Notes: a model not told the origin generated them from the sequence alone. A stretch of DNA of 64,000 nucleotides from Grimontia kaedaensis (GCF_023746615.1 NZ_CP082276.1:1694654-1758653), one strand, 5' to 3'. Positions 17,519-26,592 are shown, counted from the first letter of the stretch. Numbers and translations are program-made.

Positions 17519-19501
17519 CTATACACCGGATGCAACTTCGTCCAAAACCGCAAGCACAGTGCTGTCTAAATGACCGTCATAAACTTGACGACAAACCTTG
17601 CGGCGAACCGCCAGGCCAGAGATCAGGCGCTCGATCGATAGGTGCTTGTCATCTTGTTGGCTGTTGTAAAACTCGATCGTTTTACTGAGTGTCTCATATG
17701 AGAGGATTTCGCCATCTACGCGTAAATAGTCCAGCTTATCCATGTAAGACTGGCATTCTTCCGCGATCGTCGCGGCCGGATGACCTGTCATGGCTGATAA
17801 AGCCGTTATCCCGCGCTGCATTGCTTCCTGTGATGTGTACTTGGATAAGGTGATCGTCAGTTCATCGGCATTGATTTCTACCAAGTGCTTACGCAGCTTC
17901 ACACGACGTCCCAAACGACCGCCACGCTTTTCCTTACGCTGAATTGGTTCGAACTCCCCGTCAATAATCTCGGAAAGCTGATCAAGGTCCTGCTTAGGCA
18001 AGATCTCATTACGCAACGGGTTAGGCATGGTTGGTGCGAGAGATCGTTTACCTTCATTGTAAGTTTTGGCACGCGAGAAACGGATCACTTCATCGACGTT
18101 ACACTTGATGTCAATGCGATAGTCCGGGTGCTTCTTGTCGTCATCCAGGCGATAGAGTGTGAGGTGATAACCGTAGAGATTAACGGCAAATACGCCATCT
18201 GCTACCGTTTCCTTCTTCGCCATCTTGCGAAGCTCTCGGATCAGATCACTCGAAAAACGGCGCCATTCGATGTTTCTCGCCATTTTCTGGTTCAGATCGC
18301 TCAATGTCATGGAATCTTCTAATCGACGCGACATACGGCTTCTGAAGAGGCTGTAAAGCTGGAATACCAGCGTATGCTGACGCAAGATCTCAGGCGGGAA
18401 TAAGAAAAAGTAATCCCGGGTCATCAGTTCTTCAAAGAAAGAAGGCTCCCAAACCATGATGTAGAGGTTGGGTTTGATGCGGATCTCACCATCTTCCCCT
18501 TCTCTTGGCGCTTCTTCCGATGCTGTGATCGTGCGAGCGATAAAACGGAAGCGATCACTCTTGAAGCCTTCTGGCATGTTCTCACTCAGCCAACGGCCAG
18601 TCAGTTCATGCAGTTGAAAATCGGTAAACTCGATACGATCGATACTTTCACGAATGGAATCACGCGCCGGCCCACTGTCTTTTTTACCGCGCAAAGACAA
18701 GATATCCGTGATGTAAACGGGGGTTTTGTTACCCACTTTCTGGGTCTGTAATTCATAATTTGGCAGATGATGATCATGGTACTGCACTGTCAGCGTGAAT
18801 AATGCAAACAGCGTCATCAGATCATCTACCGTCATGATCGACTTGGAAGATCGCGTTTCGATGATCGCCTTAGTACCACTTATCGCCACCATGGACTTCT
18901 GATAGCTTTTTTTGGTGCGTGGTGGTGCCAAAGCCTGGTCAATGATGCCTGCCCAGCTGGTGGGGGAAATCAAGATCTGATCCTTTTCATCTGGCATCAT
19001 TGGAGGCGTTCCTAAACCATGCTCATGCAGTAACTGCTTGTTCACGTGGTTTTGTGCCAATGCCTTAGAACGCTTTTGCTTGGCGATCACTTTGGTTTTC
19101 TCGGATTGCAGTCCTGCGGAGCCCAAAACGGAAATCAGCTGGCTCGGGTTCACAAATCGGTGGAGCATAGTTTTACCCGCCAAGCCCTCTTCAAACCGAA
19201 CACCCTGTTGCGTGAACAGGCCTATTTGAACCGCGGCACGTAAACGCTGCTGGATAGCGGCCCGTGTCAGTTGTCCGTCAGTTGCTTCAACAAGTTCGGT
19301 TGTGGAAACTAAACCGTCTTTTGAAGAGAAGCCACGTAGAGAGATAAGGTTTAGTAACTCAAGTATACTTTTAGTGACGCCTCTGAAGTGTTCATACTGA
19401 GGAAGCCAGTCAACCAGTTGGGCATGTACTTCAAACAAATGCCCGTCTTTGTGAGATCGAGGGGCTGTGATCAGGATTTTTTCAGAGGGACTTGAGGCCA
19501 T
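17519..19501 (-). CDS. rctB: Chromosome 2 replication initiator RctB
   Basis: A 660-residue initiator specific to the second chromosome of Vibrionaceae. It binds iterons in oriCII to open the origin and binds 39-mer sites that restrain replication. Recognisable conserved stretches include GVTKSILELLNLISLRG, LTRAAIQQRLRAAVQIGLF, AGKTMLHRFVNP, PPRTKKSYQKSMVAISGT, LSENMPEGFKSDRFRF and LISGLAVRRKVC. V. cholerae RctB is 658 residues. AAGGAGCTGTGGCGA precedes the ATG. The upstream region carries a 29-mer-like site (19546-19574) expected to let RctB repress its own promoter. It diverges from parA2 across the origin. Confidence 0.97.
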   Translation of the reverse strand: MASSPSEKILITAPRSHKDGHLFEVHAQLVDWLPQYEHFRGVTKSILELLNLISLRGFSSKDGLVSTTELVEATDGQLTRAAIQQRLRAAVQIGLFTQQGVRFEEGLAGKTMLHRFVNPSQLISVLGSAGLQSEKTKVIAKQKRSKALAQNHVNKQLLHEHGLGTPPMMPDEKDQILISPTSWAGIIDQALAPPRTKKSYQKSMVAISGTKAIIETRSSKSIMTVDDLMTLFALFTLTVQYHDHHLPNYELQTQKVGNKTPVYITDILSLRGKKDSGPARDSIRESIDRIEFTDFQLHELTGRWLSENMPEGFKSDRFRFIARTITASEEAPREGEDGEIRIKPNLYIMVWEPSFFEELMTRDYFFLFPPEILRQHTLVFQLYSLFRSRMSRRLEDSMTLSDLNQKMARNIEWRRFSSDLIRELRKMAKKETVADGVFAVNLYGYHLTLYRLDDDKKHPDYRIDIKCNVDEVIRFSRAKTYNEGKRSLAPTMPNPLRNEILPKQDLDQLSEIIDGEFEPIQRKEKRGGRLGRRVKLRKHLVEINADELTITLSKYTSQEAMQRGITALSAMTGHPAATIAEECQSYMDKLDYLRVDGEILSYETLSKTIEFYNSQQDDKHLSIERLISGLAVRRKVCRQVYDGHLDSTVLAVLDEVASGV

Positions 19502-19545
19502 TCGCCACAGCTCCTTGTTAAGCCAAAGTGTTATAAGAATACAGA

Positions 19546-19574
19546 TGTCCGTAATTACGCCATCTTTCCGAAAA
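19546..19574 (-). promoter_or_regulatory. 29-mer-like RctB operator in the rctB promoter region
   Basis: CCGTAATTACGCCATCTTTC followed by CG (19549-19570) has the two ends of the 39-mers found at 20222 and 20568 (CCGTAATT and TTCCG) but a shorter middle. This is how the V. cholerae 29-mer differs from its 39-mers. It lies 45-73 bp upstream of the rctB ATG, just upstream of a TATAAC that could serve as the -10. The likely role is autorepression. Confidence 0.7.
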
Positions 19575-19734
19575 GATTAAAAGAAAAAATCAAAGAAAGA
19601 AAGATCTTTTTGTTGAGCCTTTTAAACTGATCTTTTTGATTTAAATAGATCTTATTGATTAGTTGATCTTATGATCCGAACGGAGTGAGTGGTTTAACTG
19701 TCTGTTTTATAATATATTAATTTTAACTCGATCC
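19571..19734. other. AT-rich candidate unwinding element of oriCII
   Basis: A strongly AT-rich stretch between the rctB operator and the iteron array. It contains several GATC Dam sites in repeated contexts (AGATCTTT, TGATCTTT, AGATCTTA, TGATCTTA). Its position next to the iterons fits the DNA-unwinding element. The Dam sites fit the methylation-dependent control known for chromosome 2 of Vibrio. Confidence 0.7.
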
Positions 19735-19862
19735 GAAACGATGATCAGGGCAAGCATGGAAAGATGATCAATAATGTATTGAAAGCATGATCATTATAAG
19801 GCCGAAACGATGATCATCAGAACACTGAAAACGTGATCATCGAACCCTCAAAAGCATGATCA
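19735..19862 (+). repeat. Array of six RctB iterons, 23-bp period
   Basis: The seven-base core (ATGATCA, GTGATCA in the fifth) starts at 19741, 19764, 19787, 19810, 19833 and 19856: every step is exactly 23 bp. Each is preceded by GAAA-like bases (for example GAAACGATGATCA, GAAAGCATGATCA), giving a 13-bp unit plus 10-bp spacer, all in the same orientation. Two turns of the helix separate the units, so RctB would bind on one face. Every unit contains a Dam site. Confidence 0.92.
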
Positions 19863-19877
19863 TGGTACTTTCACAAC

Positions 19878-19886
19878 TTATCCACA
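19878..19886 (+). other. DnaA box in oriCII
   Basis: TTATCCACA is a perfect consensus DnaA box, 16 bp beyond the last array iteron. A single DnaA box beside the iterons is the known arrangement in chromosome 2 origins. Confidence 0.88.
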
Positions 19887-20221
19887 GTCGTTTTATCGCG
19901 TCCTTCGATAACACAACGCTTTTAGCCTCTAAACTCCGCATTTCTTCTTGGAAAGATGATCAGGGAAGTGCCTTTTCAATATTTTTCCGTGCTGTTCTTG
20001 GCCTTCCACACGTATGCTGAGCACCAAACATACTGGGTATCTGTTCAGTTGAACTGACACTAGACGTATTTTAGCCGTTCCTATATATGTGTCCGGTAAT
20101 CGAAACGATGATCAAGTGAGTGTTTGTGCATTTTGAATGAGAGTGGGTTGCGCCCTGATGCTTTCCATTTAAGGCTTAACGTCATTGATTTTTTGGACAA
20201 CGCCAGTATTGAAAAGGCATC

Positions 20222-20260
20222 AGCCGTAATTTGGCGCTATGTTGTCATCGTTCCGGTGCT
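20222..20260. other. 39-mer RctB site, copy 1
   Basis: GCCGTAATTTGG at the left and CGTTCCGGTG at the right are shared exactly with the copy at 20566-20604; the middle differs. Such 39-mers bind RctB and act negatively on origin firing in V. cholerae. It lies in the region equivalent to rctA. Confidence 0.85.
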
Positions 20261-20565
20261 TCCTCCTTATGATCAATACACTGGCTGTTACTTGATCATC
20301 TTTTCGAAAAATGATGATCCAATCATCCTGCTATTTGGCGAATTATTCCTCTGTTTTTCACCTTGATCATTTTTCCTAATCAGTGGTTTGCGGTAGAAAG
20401 CATGATCAAGGATGACGAGAAGATTTACATCTTTCCAATAACGTTTCCGTCTTCAACTTGATCATGCTTCCGAAACGATGATCAAGAAGAGATGAGATAG
20501 CGTGACTCTATTGCCCAGTATGAAGTATTCAATCTGAAATCTATGAACACTAATGTTGAAATAAC

Positions 20566-20604
20566 ACCTGCCGTAATTTGGACGTCTCTTTTCAGCGTTC
20601 CGGT
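20566..20604. other. 39-mer RctB site, copy 2
   Basis: GCCGTAATTTGGACGTCTCT leads into TTTCAGCGTTCCGGTG. It shares both ends with copy 1 at 20222 and is preceded by GTTGAAATAACACCT. A related leader also precedes the distal copy at 44746. Confidence 0.85.
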
Positions 20605-20635
20605 GTTTTTCTCTTCTTTTGCTTTTTATTTCTAG

Positions 20636-20648
20636 TTTACATTGTAAA
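20636..20648. other. Candidate parS2 site next to parA2
   Basis: TTTACATTGTAAA is a perfect TTTACA-N-TGTAAA palindrome between the origin 39-mer and parA2. It is expected to load ParB2 right at the origin. Confidence 0.8.
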
Positions 20649-20841
20649 AAGGTGACACTGTAACACTTAAAATCTGAATGTTCAGGCCTGTCATAAGTCA
20701 CAATTTATTTGTGCGATTTTTCATCATCTTGACATAAAGTGAGCAAGATCTTAATTATTTTGCAGTATGTTCAGCTATTTATTGTGCGTGACGTATTTTG
20801 CTGTACAATTTGTTTAATTCTCTTTTATGGCGAAAAGAAAA

Positions 20842-22050
20842 ATGAATAGGGAAAAGACAATAGAAAACCTGCAAACTATTGCAGAGCAAACCAAGCAGGT
20901 TCAAGCAGACCGTATTGAAATCGTGATGGAGGAGCGTCACGATCAACTGTTCCCACCGATGTCAAAAGCATTGATGGAAACACGTTCAGGTTTGACACGT
21001 CGTAAATTGGATGAAGCCATCGGCCGTATGGAAGAGTCTGGCCATCAGTTCACTAAAAATAACGCTAACCACTACTCCATCACACTGGATGAAGCTCATC
21101 AGATCATGGAAGCCGCTAAAATCCCTGCTTTCCATGAAGGCAAGGGCGCGGGCTATAAACCTTGGGTTATCAACATCCAAAACCAGAAGGGTGGTACCGG
21201 TAAGTCAATGAGTGCCGTTCATATGGCTGCGTGCATGGCGCTGAACCTTGAAAAGCGCTACCGCATCTGTCTGATTGACCTGGACCCACAAGGTTCGCTT
21301 CGTCTTTTCCTGAACCCTCAAATCAGTATTACCGAGCAGGAAGGCATCTATTCTGCGGTTGATGTGATGTTAGACAATACGCCACAGACACCAGATAAAG
21401 AATTCATGATGAAGAACGTGCTGCTTCCGACGCAGTACCCTAACCTGAAAACCATCGCGGCTTTCCCTGAAGATGCCATGTTTAATGCCGAAGCTTGGCA
21501 AAGCCTAGCTACCAATGGCTCTCTGGATATTGTTCAATTGCTGAAAGAGAAAGTGATCGATGTCATTGCTGATGAGTTTGACGTCATCATGATTGATACT
21601 GGTCCACATATTGACCCGCTGGTCTGGAATGCTATGTATGCCTCAAATGCGCTGCTGATCCCATGTGCAGCAAAGCGTCTGGACTGGGCTTCTACCGTTA
21701 ACTTCTTCCAGCATTTGCCAACTGTGTACGAAATGTTCCCCGAGGATTGGCCGGGTCTTGAGTTTGTCCGCCTGGTGCCTACTATGTTTGAAGATGACAA
21801 CAAGAAGCAGGTCTCGGTGCTCACAGAAATGAACTATCTGCTTGGTGATCAGGTGATGATGGCGACGATTCCACGTAGCCGTGCATTTGAAACCTGTGCC
21901 GATACTTACAGCACAGTATTTGATCTCACTGCCCAAGACTTTGAAGGCGGTAAAAAGACCTTATCAACGGCGCAGGAAGCGGTTCATCGTGCCGGGCTGG
22001 AGCTGGAGCGGGTGCTTCACAGTCATTGGTCACAGCGAAATCAGGAGTGA
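20842..22050 (+). CDS. parA: Chromosome 2 partition ATPase ParA2
   Basis: A plasmid P1-type ParA of about 402 residues that moves the chromosome 2 origin together with ParB2. An N-terminal helix-turn-helix region (SGLTRRKLDEAIGRMEESG) is followed by the deviant Walker motif NQKGGTGKSMSAVH, ICLIDLDPQGSLRLFLNPQ and a second acidic motif FDVIMIDTGPHIDP. The frame opens five codons earlier at 20827; the ATG at 20842 (MNREKTIENLQ) fits the family start better, though no strong ribosome site is seen at either. parB2 follows after 3 bp. Confidence 0.95.
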   Translation: MNREKTIENLQTIAEQTKQVQADRIEIVMEERHDQLFPPMSKALMETRSGLTRRKLDEAIGRMEESGHQFTKNNANHYSITLDEAHQIMEAAKIPAFHEGKGAGYKPWVINIQNQKGGTGKSMSAVHMAACMALNLEKRYRICLIDLDPQGSLRLFLNPQISITEQEGIYSAVDVMLDNTPQTPDKEFMMKNVLLPTQYPNLKTIAAFPEDAMFNAEAWQSLATNGSLDIVQLLKEKVIDVIADEFDVIMIDTGPHIDPLVWNAMYASNALLIPCAAKRLDWASTVNFFQHLPTVYEMFPEDWPGLEFVRLVPTMFEDDNKKQVSVLTEMNYLLGDQVMMATIPRSRAFETCADTYSTVFDLTAQDFEGGKKTLSTAQEAVHRAGLELERVLHSHWSQRNQE

Positions 22051-22053
22051 TAA

Positions 22054-23022
22054 ATGGCCATTAAAACGTCAGAACTGAATGCGCGTCTGTTTGGTAAAGC
22101 GGATAAACGTCGTGCTACCTCCGCACAGGAAGCGCAGAAAGCCGCTTCTGATAAAGCAGCGGTGATCGAACTTTCTGTTGCCGGTGAAGCCATTGTGGAA
22201 TTTGAACTGGTGCGCGTGGCAGCAGGGGATGTCGCTAAACGCACATCCGTGTTCTCGGAAAATGCCCGTGAGCAATCTTTCCTCAATGAACTCGCCCTAC
22301 AAGATATTCTCACCACATTGAAAGATCGCGGTCAGCAATATCCTGCTGTCGGTCGTTGGCTGGAAGGCGATAAGATTGAAGTGCTGGACGGTAGCCGCCG
22401 TCGTATGTCTTGTATCATTGCCAAGCAGGACTTCCTGATTTATGTCGCTAAAGGCATCAACAGTAAGCACGCAAAATTTCTTTCGGATGTGGCGAATGCG
22501 CACAAACCTTTGTCGCTATATGAGCGCGGCAAAGAGATGCAAGCCATGCTAGATCGTGGAGATGTGCTTGATCAAAAAGAATTGGCAAAGGTGTGTCAGT
22601 GCAGCGAAGCTTTGGTGAGTGGTGCTTTGAAAGCGGCAGCGCTTCCTTTGTCACTGTTGCAAGCTTATCCAAGCGTTGCTGAGCTGGGTCGTCCAACGAT
22701 CGTTAAGTTGCACAAGCTTTACTTCTCTTTGACGGATGACGAGAAAGTGGCCCTGGATGCGAAGTTCGAAGGGAGTCCAATTTGGCAAACCGTTGATGCC
22801 ACTGGTGTTAGTCGTATTACCCGTGAAGTGACACTGGTTCTTGAGCAATGGTGTGATTCACTCAAACCTAAGGTGACAAAACCTGAGGCTCCCTCTATTG
22901 ATTTGATTAAAGGTCGCGCTAGCTACCGCCGCAAAGGCGATGCTATTTCGATTAATCTTAAGAAACTCAACGATGAAGATGCGGATGCCATTCTGGCATT
23001 TATAAAATCCATATTAGCTTGA
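22054..23022 (+). CDS. parB: Chromosome 2 partition protein ParB2
   Basis: A 322-residue ParB of the type carried by Vibrio second chromosomes. It binds parS2 sites and stimulates ParA2. Visible features are the N-terminal region with an EVLDGSRRRMSCIIAKQDF segment (ParB/Srx box), the central LSLYERGKEMQAMLDRGD and the helix-turn-helix LDQKELAKVCQCSEALVSGA. The C-terminal part is the likely dimer domain. It is 3 bp from parA2 and ends before a strong terminator at 23034. Candidate target sites in this window are at 7227, 20636, 25963 and 28514. Confidence 0.95.
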   Translation: MAIKTSELNARLFGKADKRRATSAQEAQKAASDKAAVIELSVAGEAIVEFELVRVAAGDVAKRTSVFSENAREQSFLNELALQDILTTLKDRGQQYPAVGRWLEGDKIEVLDGSRRRMSCIIAKQDFLIYVAKGINSKHAKFLSDVANAHKPLSLYERGKEMQAMLDRGDVLDQKELAKVCQCSEALVSGALKAAALPLSLLQAYPSVAELGRPTIVKLHKLYFSLTDDEKVALDAKFEGSPIWQTVDATGVSRITREVTLVLEQWCDSLKPKVTKPEAPSIDLIKGRASYRRKGDAISINLKKLNDEDADAILAFIKSILA

Positions 23023-23033
23023 TCTGACCACTT

Positions 23034-23061
23034 AAAACGCGCCACTCGGCGCGTTTTTTTT
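23034..23061 (+). terminator. Terminator of parA2-parB2
   Basis: AAACGCGCC (23035-23043), loop ACTC, GGCGCGTTT (23048-23056), then a T run. Confidence 0.9.
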
Positions 23062-23134
23062 ATGCCTACTTAGATCGCCGATATTTTAAGTCTCTCTCCA
23101 CGATCGTATTTCCGTTATCATTGTTAGGTACTCA

Positions 23135-25198
23135 TTGATAGACGAAAAGACTGTGATTACGTACCCTCTTGAATTGCTACAGACACTGAAAGACAAGGCT
23201 AGATTAGGCTTTGTTCGATATCCCGTTTTTGTTTCCGGTGACGATGCTTTTTTAAAGAGCATGATTTCTGCCACCGACGTTGAATCAGTCATAAGTGATG
23301 AGCTGGAGGGTGATAACGTTCTCCCATGGAACAAAGCCCGTCAATTACTCGGGAAGGAATCCGGGTCATTGGCGCTAGACCTTCGAACAGGCTTGGACGT
23401 CGATAAGCTCTGCGCAGCGGCTGGTTGTATTAAAGGCGGTGCCTTACTTGTTCTGATTGTGGACGAAAACAGACGCCAGGAAAGCCGTTTCTATCAGCGC
23501 TTCCTTCGCTTTGGACAGCACTCGGCAGCGGCGTTTATTCGTCAGCACGGTGAATCGTCTTTGCCGACGATGGACGTGATTGAAGTGAGAGGAGAACGGA
23601 TTGATAGGGAAGCTGGTACAACCCAATCCCAACAATCTGCCATTGAAGCGATTAAGAGAGTGTTGAGCGGTCACCGTCGTCGTCCTGTTCTTCTTGTCGC
23701 AGACCGAGGCCGCGGAAAGTCATCTGCCATGGGCATTGCTGCTGCTGAATTGATGTGCCAATCTAACAAAAAGATTGCCGTGACTTCTCCACGCTTTTCG
23801 AATGTTGAAACCTTATTTACTCATGCTGCGGCCAGGGGCGTTTTATCAAAGAAAGGGCGTCTTTCGCTAACAGCAGATAATGGTAGCGAGCTCTTCTTTG
23901 TAGCGCCTGATGCTTTGTTGAGGGATGAACCTTCTTTTGACCTTCTCCTTGTTGACGAAGCGGCAGCGATTCCCCTTGCAATGTTGTCGAAAGTGCTTAG
24001 GGTCTACAGCAGGGTTGTATTTTCGTCTACCGAGCACGGCTATGAAGGAACAGGGCGCGCCTTCAGTACCCGATTCCGAGCCATGCTTAATGAAGAGGCT
24101 AAAGGCTGGCGCGAAGTCAGTCTGACTGAGCCCGTGCGCTGGGCCGATAGTGATCCTTTGGAAGCTTGGCTGTTTAGCGCCTTTTTATTCGATGCCGAGC
24201 CTTCAACACCTGTAACCTCTGACGCCGCTATCACCATAAAGGCTATTGACCCAAAAACACTCCCCAATGACGAAGTTGTGCTAACGCAGCTGTTTTCTCT
24301 TTTGGTAACGGCGCATTATCAAACATCTCCCAATGATTTAGTGCAGCTTTTAGATGGGCAAGGACTTCGCTTACTCGGCGCATATTGTGGTGAAGTTTTG
24401 GTTGGGGCGCTATTGGCATCGAAAGAAGGTGGCTTCGAGCGCGAGCTAGCTGAGGCAGTCGTTGAAGGAAAGCGCCGTATTAAAGGTCATCTTCTTGCCC
24501 AGAGCCTTGCCGCTCATACGGGTAACGACGCTGTGTTGGCTGATCCCCTACTTAGGATTGTCCGTATCGCAGTGTTGCCAGCATTTCGTAAAAAAGGTAT
24601 TGGGAGGCAATTAGTCAGAGCATTGGAAACAGTGGCCGATCTAGAAAATATTAACGTAGTAGGAACCAGCTTCGGTGCAAACAGTGAACTTTGGCGATTC
24701 TGGTCTTCGTTGGGGTACCTGCCTTTGCGCTTAGGGGTTCAACGGGATGCTGCTAGTGGTACTTACTCACTTCAGCTGGGTAAAGCAATTCAACGGAAAC
24801 CTGATTGGTTTGATTCTCTACAAGCGTTGCTCTATCTCAACTTGAATTACCAGTTAGCAGAACAGTTTTTTGACATGGAAACTGAATTGGTCGCCGAGCT
24901 GTTAACTGACTCGAACGCGGCTATCGCTCCTTCTCCCGCTGCACTTCATCAGGTCAGCCTTTTTGCTCAAGGCAACCTGGGATACGATTTAGTCACTGGA
25001 AGCTTATGGCAGTGGTTTATTCATTGGCTTGCCACAAAAAGTACACAGAATGCAGTAGATGAAATGTGTTCGTTAATGATCGCCCGACTTCTTCAACGCC
25101 AGTCATGGTCGACTGTCTCTGTGAAATACGGCTTTCGCGGACGTAAAGACACAGAAGCCGCAATGCGTGATTGGACTCGCCAGCAGTTGCCCAAATAA
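23135..25198 (+). CDS. tmcA: tRNA(Met) cytidine acetyltransferase TmcA
   Basis: A 687-residue enzyme that acetylates the wobble cytidine of elongator tRNA(Met) using acetyl-CoA and ATP (E. coli TmcA 671). An N-terminal domain is followed by a RecD-like ATPase domain with Walker A ADRGRGKSSAMG and Walker B LLLVDEAAAIPL. A GNAT acetyltransferase core (RIVRIAVLPAFRKKGIGRQL) and a C-terminal tRNA-binding tail follow. No ATG lies near the start; TTG at 23135 is used here, and a GTG six codons later is possible. Next to it is the PHP phosphatase gene, 9 bp on. Confidence 0.93.
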   Translation: MIDEKTVITYPLELLQTLKDKARLGFVRYPVFVSGDDAFLKSMISATDVESVISDELEGDNVLPWNKARQLLGKESGSLALDLRTGLDVDKLCAAAGCIKGGALLVLIVDENRRQESRFYQRFLRFGQHSAAAFIRQHGESSLPTMDVIEVRGERIDREAGTTQSQQSAIEAIKRVLSGHRRRPVLLVADRGRGKSSAMGIAAAELMCQSNKKIAVTSPRFSNVETLFTHAAARGVLSKKGRLSLTADNGSELFFVAPDALLRDEPSFDLLLVDEAAAIPLAMLSKVLRVYSRVVFSSTEHGYEGTGRAFSTRFRAMLNEEAKGWREVSLTEPVRWADSDPLEAWLFSAFLFDAEPSTPVTSDAAITIKAIDPKTLPNDEVVLTQLFSLLVTAHYQTSPNDLVQLLDGQGLRLLGAYCGEVLVGALLASKEGGFERELAEAVVEGKRRIKGHLLAQSLAAHTGNDAVLADPLLRIVRIAVLPAFRKKGIGRQLVRALETVADLENINVVGTSFGANSELWRFWSSLGYLPLRLGVQRDAASGTYSLQLGKAIQRKPDWFDSLQALLYLNLNYQLAEQFFDMETELVAELLTDSNAAIAPSPAALHQVSLFAQGNLGYDLVTGSLWQWFIHWLATKSTQNAVDEMCSLMIARLLQRQSWSTVSVKYGFRGRKDTEAAMRDWTRQQLPK

Positions 25199-25207
25199 GG
25201 ATATGCA

Positions 25208-25978
25208 ATGAAACTTGTCGCTGATACCCACACTCACACTGTTGCCAGTGGTCATGCTTACAGCACAATTATGGAGAATGCAGTGCAGGCAAAATCTGCT
25301 GGTCTAAGCTATCTCTGTGTGACTGACCACGCCAGCACCATGCCAGGGGCACCTCATCATTGGCACTTCGTTAACCAACGTGTGATCCCCGACTTTCTCA
25401 GCGGTGTCCGTATTGTTCGCGGTGTTGAGGCAAACATCATGAATTCTAATGGCGATCTAGATATGCCGGCTTACGTGTACGCCAGTATGGAGTGGGTTAA
25501 TGCCAGCTTACATGAAGCGGTTTTTCGTGCCCAAACTGAAGAAGCACATACGCAAGCGATGATTGGTGCGATGGAAACTCAACTGATTGATGCTATTGCT
25601 CATCCAGGTAACCCAAACTATCCAATAGATGCAGAAGCTGTCGTCACAGCAGCAGCTAAACACGGTGTTGCCATTGAGCTCAATAATTCTTCATTGAATG
25701 GCTCTCGTAAAGGGAGCGAGCCATACTGTTTGTCCATTGCAGCATTGGCGAAAGAAAAGGGCGCGTTTGTTACAACAGGGTCTGATGCGCATTTCGCCAT
25801 AGACATTGGCAACCTCTCTAGTGTACTTACCATGATAAAAAAGGTGGGACTTTCTGAAGAACAGGTCATCACCTCAAGTTCTGATCGCTTTCAATCTTTC
25901 CAAGGTTATCGATTTGCAGTTCGAAAGAAACGTGTCGAAGAGCTCTCTCGAAAAAGCGTAAATTTACACTGTAAATGA
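25208..25978 (+). CDS. PHP-domain phosphatase (YcdX type)
   Basis: A 256-residue metal-dependent phosphoesterase of the PHP family. Metal-binding motifs are visible: DTHTHT near the N-terminus, VTDHA, RGVEANI, IAHPGNP and TGSDAHF. The trinuclear-zinc YcdX group is the closest match by length and order. AAGGATATGCA precedes the ATG, and it follows tmcA by 9 bp, probably as one transcript. The last codons (NLHCK) are written by a parS2 palindrome at 25963-25975, so the C-terminal tail may have been shaped by the DNA site. Confidence 0.88.
   Translation: MKLVADTHTHTVASGHAYSTIMENAVQAKSAGLSYLCVTDHASTMPGAPHHWHFVNQRVIPDFLSGVRIVRGVEANIMNSNGDLDMPAYVYASMEWVNASLHEAVFRAQTEEAHTQAMIGAMETQLIDAIAHPGNPNYPIDAEAVVTAAAKHGVAIELNNSSLNGSRKGSEPYCLSIAALAKEKGAFVTTGSDAHFAIDIGNLSSVLTMIKKVGLSEEQVITSSSDRFQSFQGYRFAVRKKRVEELSRKSVNLHCK
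25963..25975. other. Candidate parS2 site inside the PHP gene end
   Basis: TTTACACTGTAAA, extended to AATTTACACTGTAAAT, is a perfect palindrome spanning the final codons of the PHP gene. It lies about 6 kb right of the iteron array. Confidence 0.8.
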
Positions 25979-26152
25979 ACATGGAAGTTTGCAGAGAATT
26001 GGATAAGAATTATCTAACATTCAATACATCCAATTTGTTGAATCATAAATATACTTTTATCTCTTATGTGTAGAGGAAAAAGGTGCTATTACGACTGTGC
26101 GTAGTTAGCTATCGCAGGTCAAGGGAAAAGCATTTGTCGGGGAGGCAGTACA

Positions 26153-26536
26153 ATGAATGATTACGAAAAGTTCTGCGATACCCTGATTGCAAAGTCAGGG
26201 GGAGAAAATGAGTGCAAACGCTTTCAAGCGAGAATAGAACTTGGTACCGGGGGGATCCTCGCGCGTTTGTATGCCACTTCTTCCCCGATGCTTGAGAGCG
26301 AAGAAGAAGGCTTCGGACATCCTGTTGTTATTCACGATATCAGTCGCAGTGGTATGGCATTACTTACGATGGAAAGTATTGATTTAGAAGCAAATTATTT
26401 TCTTAAGGTCGTTGATATTCCTTCCCTGAAAGGGACATTGATCTACTGTAATGATCAGCCCGATGGTAAGTTTCGCTATGGATTCTGTTTGGATGAATGG
26501 CTTTCTGATGAAGAACACCAAAAGCTATCGCCCTAG
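26153..26536 (+). CDS. PilZ-domain protein, probable c-di-GMP receptor
   Basis: A 127-residue cytoplasmic protein. The PilZ c-di-GMP-binding signature is present: RxxxR as Arg23-Arg27 (KRFQARIEL) and DxSxxG as Asp62-Ser64-Gly67 (HDISRSGMAL). The last third (FRYGFCLDEW) closes the barrel. No other domain is attached. GGGGAGGCAGTACA lies before the ATG. It is a single gene with its own terminator at 26564, beside FapA and the c-di-GMP-controlled Lap operon, but the target is unknown. Confidence 0.88.
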   Translation: MNDYEKFCDTLIAKSGGENECKRFQARIELGTGGILARLYATSSPMLESEEEGFGHPVVIHDISRSGMALLTMESIDLEANYFLKVVDIPSLKGTLIYCNDQPDGKFRYGFCLDEWLSDEEHQKLSP

Positions 26537-26563
26537 AGATGGATTAAGTTAACTTCCTGATTT

Positions 26564-26592
26564 AAAAGCACACTGAATAGATGTGCTTTTTT
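26564..26592 (+). terminator. Terminator after the PilZ gene
   Basis: AAAAGCACA (26564-26572) pairs with TGTGCTTTT (26582-26590), then TT. Confidence 0.8.

Larger units (their letters stand above)
19502..20841. other. oriCII: origin of replication of chromosome 2
   Basis: The 1.34-kb gap between the divergent rctB and parA2 genes. From left to right it holds the 29-mer operator, an AT-rich stretch full of GATC (about 19571-19734), six iterons at an exact 23-bp period (19735-19862) and a perfect DnaA box (19878-19886). Beyond these lie scattered further iterons (19956, 20108, 20269, 20293, 20364, 20402, 20459, 20478), two 39-mers (20222-20260, 20566-20604) and a parS2 site (20636). The order DUE - iterons - DnaA box - 39-mer region matches the core plus negative-control layout known in V. 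cholerae. Confidence 0.93.

Noticed and set aside
20124..20366. 80-codon frame in the origin (rctA-like position)
   Set aside because: It is made of iterons and a 39-mer. In V. cholerae rctA acts as DNA sites and transcript, not as a protein.
20462..20701. 79-codon frame on the minus strand in the origin
   Set aside because: Its resemblance to the frame at 44613-44810 (KRRPNYG versus KRRSNYG) comes from the shared 39-mer DNA, not from a protein family.
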